Shown here piece after piece: positions 9,261 to 18,052 of a stretch of 64,000 bases of DNA (the first letter of the stretch is position 1; each line of letters starts with the position of its first letter). The DNA comes from Prevotella sp. DNF00663 (lineage in GTDB: Bacteria > Bacteroidota > Bacteroidia > Bacteroidales > Bacteroidaceae). The notes beneath the pieces are model-generated. The model was not told the DNA's origin and made no database searches. It was given only the letters and a program-made list of their open reading frames with translations. The stretch lies in assembly GCF_001553265.1 (NCBI RefSeq), contig NZ_KQ960590.1, forward strand, positions 1 to 64,000, read 5' to 3'. The translations under genes were made by a program, and so were the position numbers.

Positions 9261-10310
9261 TCAATTATAGAAGTTCTTCTCGTATGCCGAGAATTCATCT
9301 TTCTGTAAAACCATACGTTTCCAAACAGCTTCCAAGAATCCAAAACCATAGCCCATAAGTTGAATAAAAGCTGCGATAATGGATAAAGCACCTACTTGCA
9401 GACTCTTATTCTTTAAGGTAGATCCGATAAAGATAAGCAACGAATAGAGCAACAGAGGGGTGGCAGCAAATGTACAAGCCCAAAAACCAACAGCATGTTG
9501 CATACTATTCTGCCCAAATGCAAGGTTTACGATACCTATTATTCCCAATATCACCAACAGAAACACTCCCACCGTAAACACCATAGGGAGCATATGGACG
9601 AGTTTCAACGATTCAGGATACTTCATATAAAGATTGATACGCGCGATACCACTATTATATACTTGTCGCCAAAACTTCATAAAATCAGTACGACGCTTAT
9701 GCCATACCCACGCTTCGGGGAACAACCGGCAGCGATAACCGGCCTTAAATATACGGATGCTAAAGTCTATATCTTCGCCGAAACGCATCTTAGAAAAACC
9801 GCCCAAAGCATGGTAGACATCGCTACGAATGCCCATATTGAACGAACGAGGATAGAATTTATCGAGTTTCTTCTTGCCTCCGCGAATGCCACCTGTGGTA
9901 AAAAACGAAGTCATACTATAAGAAATGGCTTTTTGGACTGGTGTAAATGACTCGTGAGCACAGTCTGGTCCCCCAAAAGCATCGGCCGGCTCGCGATTCA
10001 ACTCGTCGTCTATAGCCTTCAAATAACCTTCGGGTAAGACAACATCACTATCTAGAATCAGCAGGTATTCACCCTGTGCTACACTTGCACCGTAGTTTCG
10101 GCTCTGCCCCGGACCGCTGTTTGTCTTGGCATAATAATGCAGATTGAGTCGGTCGGCATACGCTTCGCATACCTCTTTACAAGGCACTTGCGACCCATCT
10201 TCCACGATGACAACTTCAAAATCGGTCACTGTCTGATGTGTAAGGCTATCTAATAGTTCGCTCACTTCATCGGGACGATTGAATACAGGTACAATAACAG
10301 AGTATTTCAT
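9261..10310 (-). CDS. Family 2 glycosyltransferase with C-terminal membrane segments
   Basis: The 349-residue product begins MKYSVIVPVFNRP, the standard GT2 start, which sets the start at 10310 although the frame is open further upstream. The GT-A fold shows EDGS (37-40) and the metal-binding LDSDV (Asp87/Asp89), then GGPDCAH, FGEDIDFSIRIFKAGY and WVWHKRR. Two or three membrane segments follow from about 240, so it probably acts on the cytoplasmic face with a lipid-linked or envelope acceptor. The efp terminator lies just upstream, between the two genes. Substrate not readable. Confidence 0.88.
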   Translation of the reverse strand: MKYSVIVPVFNRPDEVSELLDSLTHQTVTDFEVVIVEDGSQVPCKEVCEAYADRLNLHYYAKTNSGPGQSRNYGASVAQGEYLLILDSDVVLPEGYLKAIDDELNREPADAFGGPDCAHESFTPVQKAISYSMTSFFTTGGIRGGKKKLDKFYPRSFNMGIRSDVYHALGGFSKMRFGEDIDFSIRIFKAGYRCRLFPEAWVWHKRRTDFMKFWRQVYNSGIARINLYMKYPESLKLVHMLPMVFTVGVFLLVILGIIGIVNLAFGQNSMQHAVGFWACTFAATPLLLYSLLIFIGSTLKNKSLQVGALSIIAAFIQLMGYGFGFLEAVWKRMVLQKDEFSAYEKNFYN

Positions 10311-10340
10311 GTAGCAGATAGGCATTAAAAGAAACAGAAA

Positions 10341-10393
10341 AGGGCAAAGAGACTCCGCCTCCCTCAAGGAGACAACAAGAATCTCTTTGCCCT
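10341..10393 (-). terminator. Terminator after efp
   Basis: AGGGCAAAGAGA (10341-10352) pairs with TCTCTTTGCCCT (10382-10393), a perfect 12-base stem, with a T-rich stretch after it on the minus strand. It sits between efp and the glycosyltransferase gene. Confidence 0.75.
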
Positions 10394-10402
10394 GAAAAAA
10401 TA

Positions 10403-10969
10403 TTATTCGTTTACACGGTTCAGGTAGCTTCCATCGCGTGTATCAACCTGAATCAGGTCACCTTCGTTGATGAACAAAGGTACACGAACCTCAGCTCCGG
10501 TCTCCAATGTAGCCGGTTTGGTTGCATTAGTAGCTGTGTTGCCCTTTACGCCCGGCTCTGAATGAGTAATACGGAGCACAGTCTTAACAGGCATTTCAGC
10601 AGACAGGATAGTACCATCCGATGTATCTGTAACGACTTCTACGACGTCGCCTTCCTTCATAAAGTCTACACCCTCAATACCTTCTCTAGCGATTGGAATC
10701 TGCTCGAAAGTTTCTTGGTTCATGAAGATGTAACCTGTTGGGTCTTGATACAGATACTGATAAGGGCGACGCTCAACACGAACATCCTCCAACTTGAATC
10801 CTACTTGGAACGTACGCTCCAATACGCGACCGTCGGAAACGTTCTTCAACTTTGTACGCATCACCGTATTACCCTTTCCGGGCTTTACATGCTGGAAGTC
10901 GATACATGTCCAAATCTTACCATCCATACGGATGCAAGTTCCGATTTTAATTTCCTGTGAATTGATCAT
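10403..10969 (-). CDS. efp: Translation elongation factor P
   Basis: EF-P relieves ribosome stalling at polyproline. The 188-residue product has the three beta-barrel domains: KOW-like N-terminus (IKIGTCIRMDGKIWTCIDFQHVKPGKGN), central OB domain (YQYLYQDPTGYIFMN) and C-terminal OB domain (KTVLRITHSEPGVKGNTATNATKPATLETGAEVRVPLF is split by this description but complete). Lys32 in KPGKGN is at the position modified in other bacteria; no modification gene is seen nearby. A strong terminator follows and a -7 box lies upstream, so it is probably transcribed alone. Confidence 0.96.
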   Translation of the reverse strand: MINSQEIKIGTCIRMDGKIWTCIDFQHVKPGKGNTVMRTKLKNVSDGRVLERTFQVGFKLEDVRVERRPYQYLYQDPTGYIFMNQETFEQIPIAREGIEGVDFMKEGDVVEVVTDTSDGTILSAEMPVKTVLRITHSEPGVKGNTATNATKPATLETGAEVRVPLFINEGDLIQVDTRDGSYLNRVNE

Positions 10970-11021
10970 ATTTGTGTTATTATATATATTTACACGTTAA
11001 ATATACGTCTAAAATCGATTG

Positions 11022-11029
11022 CAAAGTTA
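11022..11029 (-). promoter_or_regulatory. -7 box of the efp promoter
   Basis: CAAAGTTA on the plus strand reads TAACTTTG on the minus strand, matching TAnnTTTG about 53 bases upstream of efp. A -33 box is not clear. Confidence 0.5.
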
Positions 11030-11079
11030 CGAATAAAATACAAAATACGCTCGAAAGTGGCTGAAAATTAGTCTATTTC

Positions 11080-11110
11080 TTTGCCATTTCGAAAATTATG
11101 AGTACTTTTG
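11080..11110 (+). promoter_or_regulatory. rpmH promoter
   Basis: TTTG (11080-11083), 19 bases, then TACTTTTG (11103-11110): an exact Bacteroidetes promoter, 43 bases before the rpmH start. Confidence 0.8.
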
Positions 11111-11153
11111 CAGCCCAAAGCGAAGAAACAAATAATAATAAAATAGAACTAAA

Positions 11154-11309
11154 ATGAAAAGAACATTTCAGCCTCACAACAGAAGAAGAGTGAACAAGCA
11201 CGGCTTCCGCGAGAGAATGTCAACCAAGAATGGTCGCCGCGTTTTGGCTGCTCGCCGCGCACGTGGACGTAAGAAACTAACTGTTTCTAGCGAGAATCAC
11301 GGCAAATAA
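11154..11309 (+). CDS. rpmH: 50S ribosomal protein L34
   Basis: This 51-residue basic protein reads [41 protein letters not shown] and ends in a short [10 protein letters not shown] tail, matching L34 over its whole length. It is a structural protein of the large ribosomal subunit. A consensus promoter lies 43 bases upstream and a strong hairpin follows 40 bases downstream, so it forms its own transcript. In many bacteria rpmH lies next to dnaA, rnpA and yidC near the origin; none of these is here, as is usual for Bacteroidales. Confidence 0.97.
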   Translation: MKRTFQPHNRRRVNKHGFRERMSTKNGRRVLAARRARGRKKLTVSSENHGK

Positions 11310-11349
11310 ACAGTGAACAGAGTCAAGTTCTTTTTCAACAAAGAACTTC

Positions 11350-11394
11350 AACATACCCCCTTGAGGAATCTTTCTCATGGGGGTATGTTGTGTT
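11350..11394 (+). terminator. Terminator after rpmH
   Basis: AACATACCCCC (11350-11360) pairs perfectly with GGGGGTATGTT (11379-11389), followed by GTGTTT. The T run is short, but the 11-base stem is strong. Confidence 0.7.
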
Positions 11395-11474
11395 TAAGAG
11401 CCGCCTACACGGCGCACCCGAAACGTGTATGCACACTTTTTCGTGGAATCACAATGGTTTATCGAAAAATTACT

Positions 11475-11482
11475 TATCTTTG
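11475..11482 (+). promoter_or_regulatory. -7 box before the PASTA-rluD-ddl operon
   Basis: TATCTTTG fits TAnnTTTG and lies 25 bases before the PASTA gene start. A -33 TTTG is not evident. Confidence 0.55.
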
Positions 11483-11507
11483 CATAACATTCCAATTATA
11501 AAGCAAG

Positions 11508-12197
11508 ATGAAATCATCTGAATTCGTCAATAAATTCAAAAGCCGTTATTTCTGGGGCAACATATTGGCAATGGGCATCGTTATCGTGGCACTTTGCTTC
11601 GGCGTGAAGTACGGTCTTGATGTCTATACGCATCATGGCGAATCCATCGCGATACCGAATATTAAACACATGAACGCCACGGATGCCGAGCAAATGCTCA
11701 GCAATCTAGGGCTTACCATGGTCGTAACAGATACAGGATATGTGAAATCGCAGCCTGCCGACTGCATATTGGAGCAGTCACCTGAAAGCGGTGAGCGCGT
11801 AAAATCGGGACATATCGTTTATGTGACCATCAATTCGCTCCAGTCACCTACCATCGCTTTGCCCGATGTCATAGACAATAGTTCATTGCGCGAAGCCATC
11901 GCCAAACTCTCAGCCATGGGCTTTAAGCTCACGGAACCGGAATATGTGGCCGGCGAAAGAGATTGGGTATACGGCATCGTGGTACGTGGTCAGCACGTAA
12001 CGGCAGGACAACGCATATCCGTAGAAGACTCTTTGACGATACAGGTGGGCAACGGTCAGCGCTCTGCCGACGACTCCGTGGACTACATTGAACCCACAAC
12101 TGCCCCCATATTTGAGGAAGAAAAGGGCGATGTAGACGAGTTCCAAGAGGTGACTGTACCCGAAGAGCAGCCCGCTACAACACCAAGGAAAGAGTAG
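11508..12197 (+). CDS. Membrane-anchored PASTA domain protein
   Basis: The 229-residue product has one membrane segment (about 18-38) and two PASTA repeats (about 46-110, IPNIKHMNATDAEQMLSNLG; and about 115-186, ALPDVIDNSSLREAIAKLSAMG), then an acidic, Pro-rich tail (190-229). PASTA domains bind peptidoglycan or penicillin-like groups in kinases and PBPs, but no kinase or transpeptidase domain is present here. It is followed by an rluD-type gene (26-base gap) and ddl, an arrangement seen in other Bacteroidales, which supports a cell-wall link. Confidence 0.85.
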   Translation: MKSSEFVNKFKSRYFWGNILAMGIVIVALCFGVKYGLDVYTHHGESIAIPNIKHMNATDAEQMLSNLGLTMVVTDTGYVKSQPADCILEQSPESGERVKSGHIVYVTINSLQSPTIALPDVIDNSSLREAIAKLSAMGFKLTEPEYVAGERDWVYGIVVRGQHVTAGQRISVEDSLTIQVGNGQRSADDSVDYIEPTTAPIFEEEKGDVDEFQEVTVPEEQPATTPRKE

Positions 12198-12223
12198 TTA
12201 ACAACACTAGAGCCTCGCAATAC

Positions 12224-13291
12224 ATGATAGAAGAGATAATTGACGAGATAGAAGACAGCGACGAAAGCCAACAACTCTATGAGCATTGGAGGGTAGAAGT
12301 CGACAAAGGACAGGAGCCTGTGCGTATCGACAAATACCTTACAGAGCGCAATCCCTATATCAGTCGCAACCGTATACAGGCAGCAGCGGAGGCCGGTGCC
12401 ATCCGTGTGAACAACAAACCGGTAAAGAGTAACTACAAGGTTCGGCCTCTCGACGTCATCACATTGATGCTCGACAAGCCGAAACACGACACGAGTATCG
12501 TGGCCGAAGACATTCCCCTGAACATCGTTTACGAAGACGATGCACTCATGGTAGTCAACAAAGAGGCTGGTATGGTGGTACATCCGGGAGCTGGAAACTT
12601 CACCGGTACACTCATCAATGCCGTGGCTTGGCATCTGAAGGACTTGAAATCATTCGACCCTAATGACCCCGAAGTGGGGTTGGTACATCGTATTGATAAG
12701 GACACAAGCGGACTGTTGGTTGTGGCAAAGACCGCCGATGCAAAGTCAATTTTGGGTAAGCAGTTCTTCAACAAGACCACTCATCGCAGCTACAATGCAC
12801 TGGTGTGGGGTAATTTAGCCGAAGACGAGGGGCGCATAGAAGGCAACATAGCACGCGATCCCAAGGATAGACTGCGCATGACGGTGTTTCCTACCGATAG
12901 CGAGATAGGCAAACCGGCCGTTACTCATTACCGCGTCATCGAACGATTCGGCTACGTGACGCTGATAGAATGTATCCTTGAGACCGGTAGAACTCACCAG
13001 ATACGTGCTCACATGAAGCACATCGGGCATCCGCTCTTTGGCGATGAACGGTACGGCGGATGCGAAATCCTGCGCGGACAACGTAGCAGTACGTATAAAG
13101 CTTTTATCATGAACTGCTTCAAAATCTGTAATCGACAGGCTCTACATGCCCGCACTTTAGGATTCGTACATCCCATCACAGGCAAGCAGATGGACTTTAC
13201 AAGCGAATGGCCAAGCGATTTAAGCCAGCTCGTAGAGAAGTGGAGAAGCTTCATACATGGCACTACAGCCAATACTTTTGAAGAAAAATAG
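12224..13291 (+). CDS. rluD: RluA/RluD family 23S rRNA pseudouridine synthase
   Basis: The 355-residue protein has an S4 RNA-binding domain (about 33-85, VRIDKYLTERNPYISRNRIQ) and the synthase domain with HRIDKDTSGLLV, in which Asp158 is the catalytic residue. TGRTHQIRAHMKHIGHPLFGD is the conserved C-terminal signature. It converts uridines of 23S rRNA to pseudouridine. Start at 12224 follows the PASTA gene closely; the first 20 residues are acidic and variable. ddl begins 16 bases downstream. The RluD assignment within the RluA family is by similarity and context; which uridines it modifies cannot be read. Confidence 0.92.
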   Translation: MIEEIIDEIEDSDESQQLYEHWRVEVDKGQEPVRIDKYLTERNPYISRNRIQAAAEAGAIRVNNKPVKSNYKVRPLDVITLMLDKPKHDTSIVAEDIPLNIVYEDDALMVVNKEAGMVVHPGAGNFTGTLINAVAWHLKDLKSFDPNDPEVGLVHRIDKDTSGLLVVAKTADAKSILGKQFFNKTTHRSYNALVWGNLAEDEGRIEGNIARDPKDRLRMTVFPTDSEIGKPAVTHYRVIERFGYVTLIECILETGRTHQIRAHMKHIGHPLFGDERYGGCEILRGQRSSTYKAFIMNCFKICNRQALHARTLGFVHPITGKQMDFTSEWPSDLSQLVEKWRSFIHGTTANTFEEK

Positions 13292-13307
13292 AAAACAATT
13301 TGATAAT

Positions 13308-14306
13308 ATGGAAAATTTAAAGAGAACGATTGCTATCGTTTGTGGTGGCGATTCATCGGAACACGATGTATCTCTGCGCTCTGCACAGGGACTTTATTCC
13401 TTTTTCGATAAAGAGCGTTATAACATCTACATTGTTGATGTGAAGGGAGACGATTGGCACGTAAACCTCGACAACGGAGACATTGCGCACATCAATAAGA
13501 ACGACTTCTCATTCTTGCTCGACGACAAAACGACGTGCTTCGATTATGCTTATATCACCATTCATGGCCAGCCCGGTGAGAATGGATACATGCAAGGATA
13601 CTTTGAACTCATTGGTATGCCCTACTCCACTAGCAGTGTTTTGGTTGAAGCATTGACTTTCGATAAATTCGTACTCAATAAATATCTCAGTACATACGGT
13701 ATCAATGTGGCCGACAGCATGCTACTTCGGCGCGAAGACACATGCGATGAAGCAGAGGTGGAACGCCGCCTTGGCATGCCTTGTTTCGTGAAACCGGCTG
13801 CCGACGGTTCCAGTTTCGGCGTCTCAAAGGTAAAGAACGTAGACCAGTTGGCGCCTGCCCTGCGTGTCGCTTTCATGGAGAGCGATGAGGTAATGATAGA
13901 AAGCTATCTCGAAGGAACGGAGATTTCGCAGGGTGTTTATAAGACGAAAGACAAATCGGTAGTATTCCCTGCCACTGAAGTTGTGACTAAAAACGAGTTC
14001 TTCGACTACAATGCCAAGTACAACGGACAGGTACAAGAGATTACACCGGCACGTATTAGCGATGACACCGCAGCCCAAGTTGCGAAGTTGACAAGTCGTA
14101 TTTACGACATCCTGCACGCCAACGGAATCATACGTATCGACTATATCATCTCAAAAGCCCAAGACGGTAACGATCAAATCAACATGCTTGAAATCAACAC
14201 AACACCCGGAATGACTCCCACAAGTTTCATTCCTCAGCAGGTGCGTGCAGCCGGATTGGATATCAAAGAGGTGTTGAGCGAAATCGTAGAGAACCAGTTC
14301 GACTAA
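13308..14306 (+). CDS. ddl: D-alanine--D-alanine ligase
   Basis: Ddl makes the D-Ala-D-Ala dipeptide for peptidoglycan in the cytoplasm. The 332-residue protein starts MENLKRTIAIVCGGDSSEHDVS; the start at 13308 gives the normal N-terminus, and an earlier in-frame start overlaps rluD. The ATP-grasp core shows CFVKPAADGSSFGVSKV, EGTEISQGV and the metal/substrate loop EINTTPGMTPTSFIPQQ. Length is normal for the family. It follows rluD by 16 bases and precedes an acyltransferase gene by 40. Confidence 0.96.
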   Translation: MENLKRTIAIVCGGDSSEHDVSLRSAQGLYSFFDKERYNIYIVDVKGDDWHVNLDNGDIAHINKNDFSFLLDDKTTCFDYAYITIHGQPGENGYMQGYFELIGMPYSTSSVLVEALTFDKFVLNKYLSTYGINVADSMLLRREDTCDEAEVERRLGMPCFVKPAADGSSFGVSKVKNVDQLAPALRVAFMESDEVMIESYLEGTEISQGVYKTKDKSVVFPATEVVTKNEFFDYNAKYNGQVQEITPARISDDTAAQVAKLTSRIYDILHANGIIRIDYIISKAQDGNDQINMLEINTTPGMTPTSFIPQQVRAAGLDIKEVLSEIVENQFD

Positions 14307-14346
14307 CGCCAACAGCCTTCATCTTTCACCATTAATCTTACGAACC

Positions 14347-15504
14347 ATGGACAAAGAACTACTGAAGAAATTCGATGCTATCCGACCTTATGAGCCGGAA
14401 GAGCTTCCTGAGGTGTACGACAGATTGTTGGCACATCCGCAATTTCAAGCCGTGATGAACTTTCTGATGCCCGGTGTGTCTATCGAAGCCATCGGTAAGA
14501 AAATGCGAGCATGCAAAACCAGCATGGAGTTTCAGTACGCTTTCAGCTACGACTTCGTCAAAAATGTGTTGACAAAGACCACTACCGGTTTTGAAATGGA
14601 CGCATCAGCGGTCGACAATACCGGACGATATACGTTCATCAGCAATCACCGCGACATCGTAATGGACCCATCTTCTCTGTCCATGTTCCTCATAGATGCC
14701 AAGTTCACAACTACTTGTGAGATTGCCATTGGCGATAATTTACTGTCCCTACCATGGGTGAAAGACCTCGTAAGAGTTAACAAATCATTCATCGTAGAGC
14801 GTGGATTGCCCATGCGCCAAATGCTCCTTTCGAGCAAACGATTGGCCGATTACATGCATTTCGCCATTAGTGAGAAGCATGAAAACATTTGGATAGCACA
14901 GCGAGAGGGTCGTGCCAAGGACAGCAACGACCACACCCAAGAGGCTATTCTTAAGATGATTACGATGGGAGGTGAAGGCTCTATCATCGATAGATTGAAG
15001 CAAATGCATATCGTTCCACTGTCGCTTTCCTACGAATACGACCCCTGTGACTATCTCAAAGCGGCCGAATTCCAACTTAAGCGCGACGTTCCGGGGTGGA
15101 GAAAGAGCGCTCAAGACGATGTACACAGCATGCAAACGGGCATCATGGGCTACAAAGGGCACCTGCATTATCATTGTACTCCATGCATTGACGACTATCT
15201 CTCGACTCTCGATGAAAACATGCCGAAAGCCGAACTATACGAGAAAATCGCTGCTCACATAGACCACGAGATTCATCGTAACTATCGTCTCTACCCGTCA
15301 AACTACGTAGCTCTCGACCTACTTCATGGCACACAGGAGCACACCGGTGCCTATACGACCGAGCAACAACAACAGTTTGAGCAATACATAGCAGGACAAT
15401 TAACCAAGATAGACATCCCTAATAAAGATGAAGCCTATCTCCGCGAACGTCTGTTAACCATGTATGCCAACCCTGCCATCAACTATTTAGCAGCTACTAA
15501 GTAA
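14347..15504 (+). CDS. Glycerol-phosphate-type lipid acyltransferase
   Basis: The 385-residue product has an acyltransferase active-site block FISNHRDIVMDPSSL (His101, Asp107), FIVERG and IWIAQREGRAKDSND (a downstream family motif), IVPLSLSYEYDPCD, as in the PlsC/GPAT superfamily. It probably transfers an acyl chain to a phospholipid precursor or a related membrane lipid. It has no signal peptide or clear membrane span, so it would act at the inner face of the membrane. It lies in an operon after ddl and one base before a NigD-like lipoprotein gene. Acceptor not readable. Confidence 0.78.
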   Translation: MDKELLKKFDAIRPYEPEELPEVYDRLLAHPQFQAVMNFLMPGVSIEAIGKKMRACKTSMEFQYAFSYDFVKNVLTKTTTGFEMDASAVDNTGRYTFISNHRDIVMDPSSLSMFLIDAKFTTTCEIAIGDNLLSLPWVKDLVRVNKSFIVERGLPMRQMLLSSKRLADYMHFAISEKHENIWIAQREGRAKDSNDHTQEAILKMITMGGEGSIIDRLKQMHIVPLSLSYEYDPCDYLKAAEFQLKRDVPGWRKSAQDDVHSMQTGIMGYKGHLHYHCTPCIDDYLSTLDENMPKAELYEKIAAHIDHEIHRNYRLYPSNYVALDLLHGTQEHTGAYTTEQQQQFEQYIAGQLTKIDIPNKDEAYLRERLLTMYANPAINYLAATK

Positions 15505-15505
15505 T

Positions 15506-16168
15506 ATGCCGAAATATTGGTTGGCACTGTTTATCCCCCTCATCATAGCTTGCGAGCACAACAGCTATGACACCGGTGACGGCCGATATTCATATCTTCA
15601 GGCCGACATCGTGGATGCGCATGCTGCTACCAAAGGACAAATAGACTACTGCCATACCGATAAGGGAGACCTACTTAAGCTAAGTCCGCATGCCAAAGCC
15701 GACTGGGCTACGACGCCGGATTCCACTTATCGCGCCCTACTCTACTACGGAAAGGTGACCGACCACACCACCGAAGCCATTCAAATAGCACGTGTCCCTG
15801 TTCTCAAAAGCGTACCTACAGCACGTATTGACACCATCTTTACCGACCCATTAAAGCTGGAGAGCGCATGGATGAGTACCAACCGTCGCTATCTAAACTT
15901 GCAATTGGGACTAAAAACCGGTCGACAAGACGGTGTAGACAATAAGCAAGTAGTCTCGGTGATGCACGATTCCACATCGGCAACAGGTACCAGTATGCCT
16001 ACCATTTACCTACAACTCTATCACCGACAAAACGGTGTTCCCGAATACTATACTGTTCGTCAGTATGTCAATATACCACTTGACGACATCAAAGAAACTA
16101 CTCAAATCCGTCTAACCGTAAACACCTACAACGGCATCGTAACCCGTTCATTCGTCATCGACCGCTAA
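15506..16168 (+). CDS. NigD-like lipoprotein
   Basis: The 220-residue protein has a short lipoprotein signal (Cys16, LIIAC). The parts SYLQADIVDAHA, an OB-like middle section (RALLYYGKV) and the C-terminal beta region with ESAWMSTNRRYLNLQLGLKTG match the NigD-like family of Bacteroidetes, named for a gene near the Prevotella nigrescens bacteriocin nigrescin; the function is not established. It starts one base after the acyltransferase stop and is followed 41 bases later by a large membrane protein. Probably anchored in the outer or inner membrane facing the periplasm. Confidence 0.65.
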   Translation: MPKYWLALFIPLIIACEHNSYDTGDGRYSYLQADIVDAHAATKGQIDYCHTDKGDLLKLSPHAKADWATTPDSTYRALLYYGKVTDHTTEAIQIARVPVLKSVPTARIDTIFTDPLKLESAWMSTNRRYLNLQLGLKTGRQDGVDNKQVVSVMHDSTSATGTSMPTIYLQLYHRQNGVPEYYTVRQYVNIPLDDIKETTQIRLTVNTYNGIVTRSFVIDR

Positions 16169-16209
16169 GAAACAACTCTACAGAGCCGGATTTTCGTTCT
16201 ACTAATGAT

Positions 16210-18030
16210 ATGAAACAACTACTAATCTGCCATTGGAAAGCCCTGCTTTCTATTTTATTTGCCATTACAGTCTTTGTGTTTTGGTTCATTCCCGGCGTCA
16301 GTATCCTCAGTTACCAAGAACAATATCAACTCTTCCTATTCTCTTCCGAATACTTTTGGGAGCGTATCTGCGTTCCCGGAGGATTGGCCGACTACATCAG
16401 CGAGTTCTTGGTACAGTTCTATTACATCCCCATTCTCGGTGCCATCATCCTAGCCTTGTGTTACACAAGCATCCAAAGACTTACGTGGAAGCTGTGCCGT
16501 CGCCTTAGTAGTACAAACACTTGGTATATCCTCAGCTTCATTCCAGCTTTCGCACTATGGTTTTTTATGAGCGATGAAAGCGTACTTTTGAGCTTCACGA
16601 TAGCTCTCATTGCTGCCTTATGTACTCTAATTGGCTACCATGCAATAAGCCGAAACGAAGCTTTTCCCACAAGAAGATGGCATAAAATCATCTTCCTGCT
16701 TATTCTTATTCCACTATTCTATTGGCTATTCGGAGCCTGCGTATGGGTCGTAGCAGCCTATGTAGCCGGCTATGAACTTATTAAACGCAGCTCGCCTACA
16801 AACTTTTTGGTAGGCATCTTAACCTTAATCTATACCGGAATCATCATTTACCTCCTCTCTTATAGTCTGCAATATCCCTTGTATCGACTCATGGGAGGTA
16901 TCAACTATTACCGTTACCCAGCCTTGATCCCACGACTTCAGTGGGTAGTTATGGCTCTCATAGTGTGCATTCCACTGCTCATCTCACGTTTACACGAGCC
17001 GAAGAAAAGCCGCCTATGGCTATTTTCTTCTACGAGTATCATTGTCGCTGTTGGCTATTCATCACTTGCTTACGGCTATACTCGTCCACAATACGAACTC
17101 ATAGACTATGATTATCTGGTACGTAATGAGCAATGGGACGCCATCATCGACAAAGCTACAAAGAAGCAACCATCATCTCCTATGTCGGTAGCTTGCGTCA
17201 ACTTGGCTCTCAGCCAACGCAATGAACTATCCGATAGAATCTTTGATTTCTATCAAAACGGTGCCGAAGGACTCTTCCCCTCATTCAGTCGAGACATGAC
17301 TTCGCCAGTCTCTACGGCCGAAATCTACTTTCGTCTCTGTATGGTTAACGAGGCTTTGCGCTACATGTTCGAGGCCCAAGAGGCCATACCCAACTTCCGT
17401 AAGAGTGGCAGACTGACCCAACGCATCATCCAATGCGAAATAGCCAATGGTCAATATGCCGTTGCCACGAAGTATCTGAGACGTCTACAACAGTCGCTCT
17501 TCTACCGCAAATGGGCTACATGGACGCTAGAAGTCATCGGCAACAAAGACAGATTGAAAATTGACCCGCTCTATTTGCGCTTGAGTTCCGATCGCCAACA
17601 GAAGACCGACTTCCTCTTTAGCGACCGCGAAATGGATCAGATGCTCGGCCTGCTTTTCGTGGGTAACTACCAAAACAAAATGGCTTACGAGTATCTGATG
17701 GCCTACGAACTGCTGCAAGGCGACGTACAACGATTCATGAAATACTATCCGTTGGGTAAATACGTGAACTACACCCATATCCCGAAAGCTTTCCAAGAAG
17801 TACTCGTGGGCGTGTGGCTGCAACAACATGGTAGCCTTCGAGACATTCCCTATAGTCTTGATAAGATGACGGTAGAGAACACGCTCAACTTCATCGGTAC
17901 CTATATGCGCAACCAAGAGGCATCGGAACTCTCGCAGCCACCACTCTCTACCAATGCTTGGCACTACCTTCTTATTGGAAGCCGAAAGCAAGAGAAGCAA
18001 GGCAAACAGAAGATGCAACTCATCTATTGA
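16210..18030 (+). CDS. Large membrane protein, DUF6057-like, with TPR-like C-terminal half
   Basis: The 606-residue product has about ten hydrophobic segments in residues 10-300 (for example SILFAITVFVFWFIPGV and FLLILIPLFYWLFGAC), followed by a soluble half (about 310-600) rich in paired helices such as YFRLCMVNEALRYMFEAQEAI and YLMAYELLQGDVQRFMKYY that look like TPR repeats. I believe it belongs to the DUF6057 group of Bacteroidetes, recalled rather than searched. It lies 22 bases upstream of a CxxCH beta-propeller lipoprotein; the two probably act together at the membrane. No enzymatic motif seen. Confidence 0.65.
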   Translation: MKQLLICHWKALLSILFAITVFVFWFIPGVSILSYQEQYQLFLFSSEYFWERICVPGGLADYISEFLVQFYYIPILGAIILALCYTSIQRLTWKLCRRLSSTNTWYILSFIPAFALWFFMSDESVLLSFTIALIAALCTLIGYHAISRNEAFPTRRWHKIIFLLILIPLFYWLFGACVWVVAAYVAGYELIKRSSPTNFLVGILTLIYTGIIIYLLSYSLQYPLYRLMGGINYYRYPALIPRLQWVVMALIVCIPLLISRLHEPKKSRLWLFSSTSIIVAVGYSSLAYGYTRPQYELIDYDYLVRNEQWDAIIDKATKKQPSSPMSVACVNLALSQRNELSDRIFDFYQNGAEGLFPSFSRDMTSPVSTAEIYFRLCMVNEALRYMFEAQEAIPNFRKSGRLTQRIIQCEIANGQYAVATKYLRRLQQSLFYRKWATWTLEVIGNKDRLKIDPLYLRLSSDRQQKTDFLFSDREMDQMLGLLFVGNYQNKMAYEYLMAYELLQGDVQRFMKYYPLGKYVNYTHIPKAFQEVLVGVWLQQHGSLRDIPYSLDKMTVENTLNFIGTYMRNQEASELSQPPLSTNAWHYLLIGSRKQEKQGKQKMQLIY

Positions 18031-18052
18031 TTTCCATTAAAACATTAACGAC

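Noticed and set aside
11313..11501. Open frame after rpmH
   Set aside because: It runs through the rpmH terminator hairpin and the next promoter, and has no start signal.
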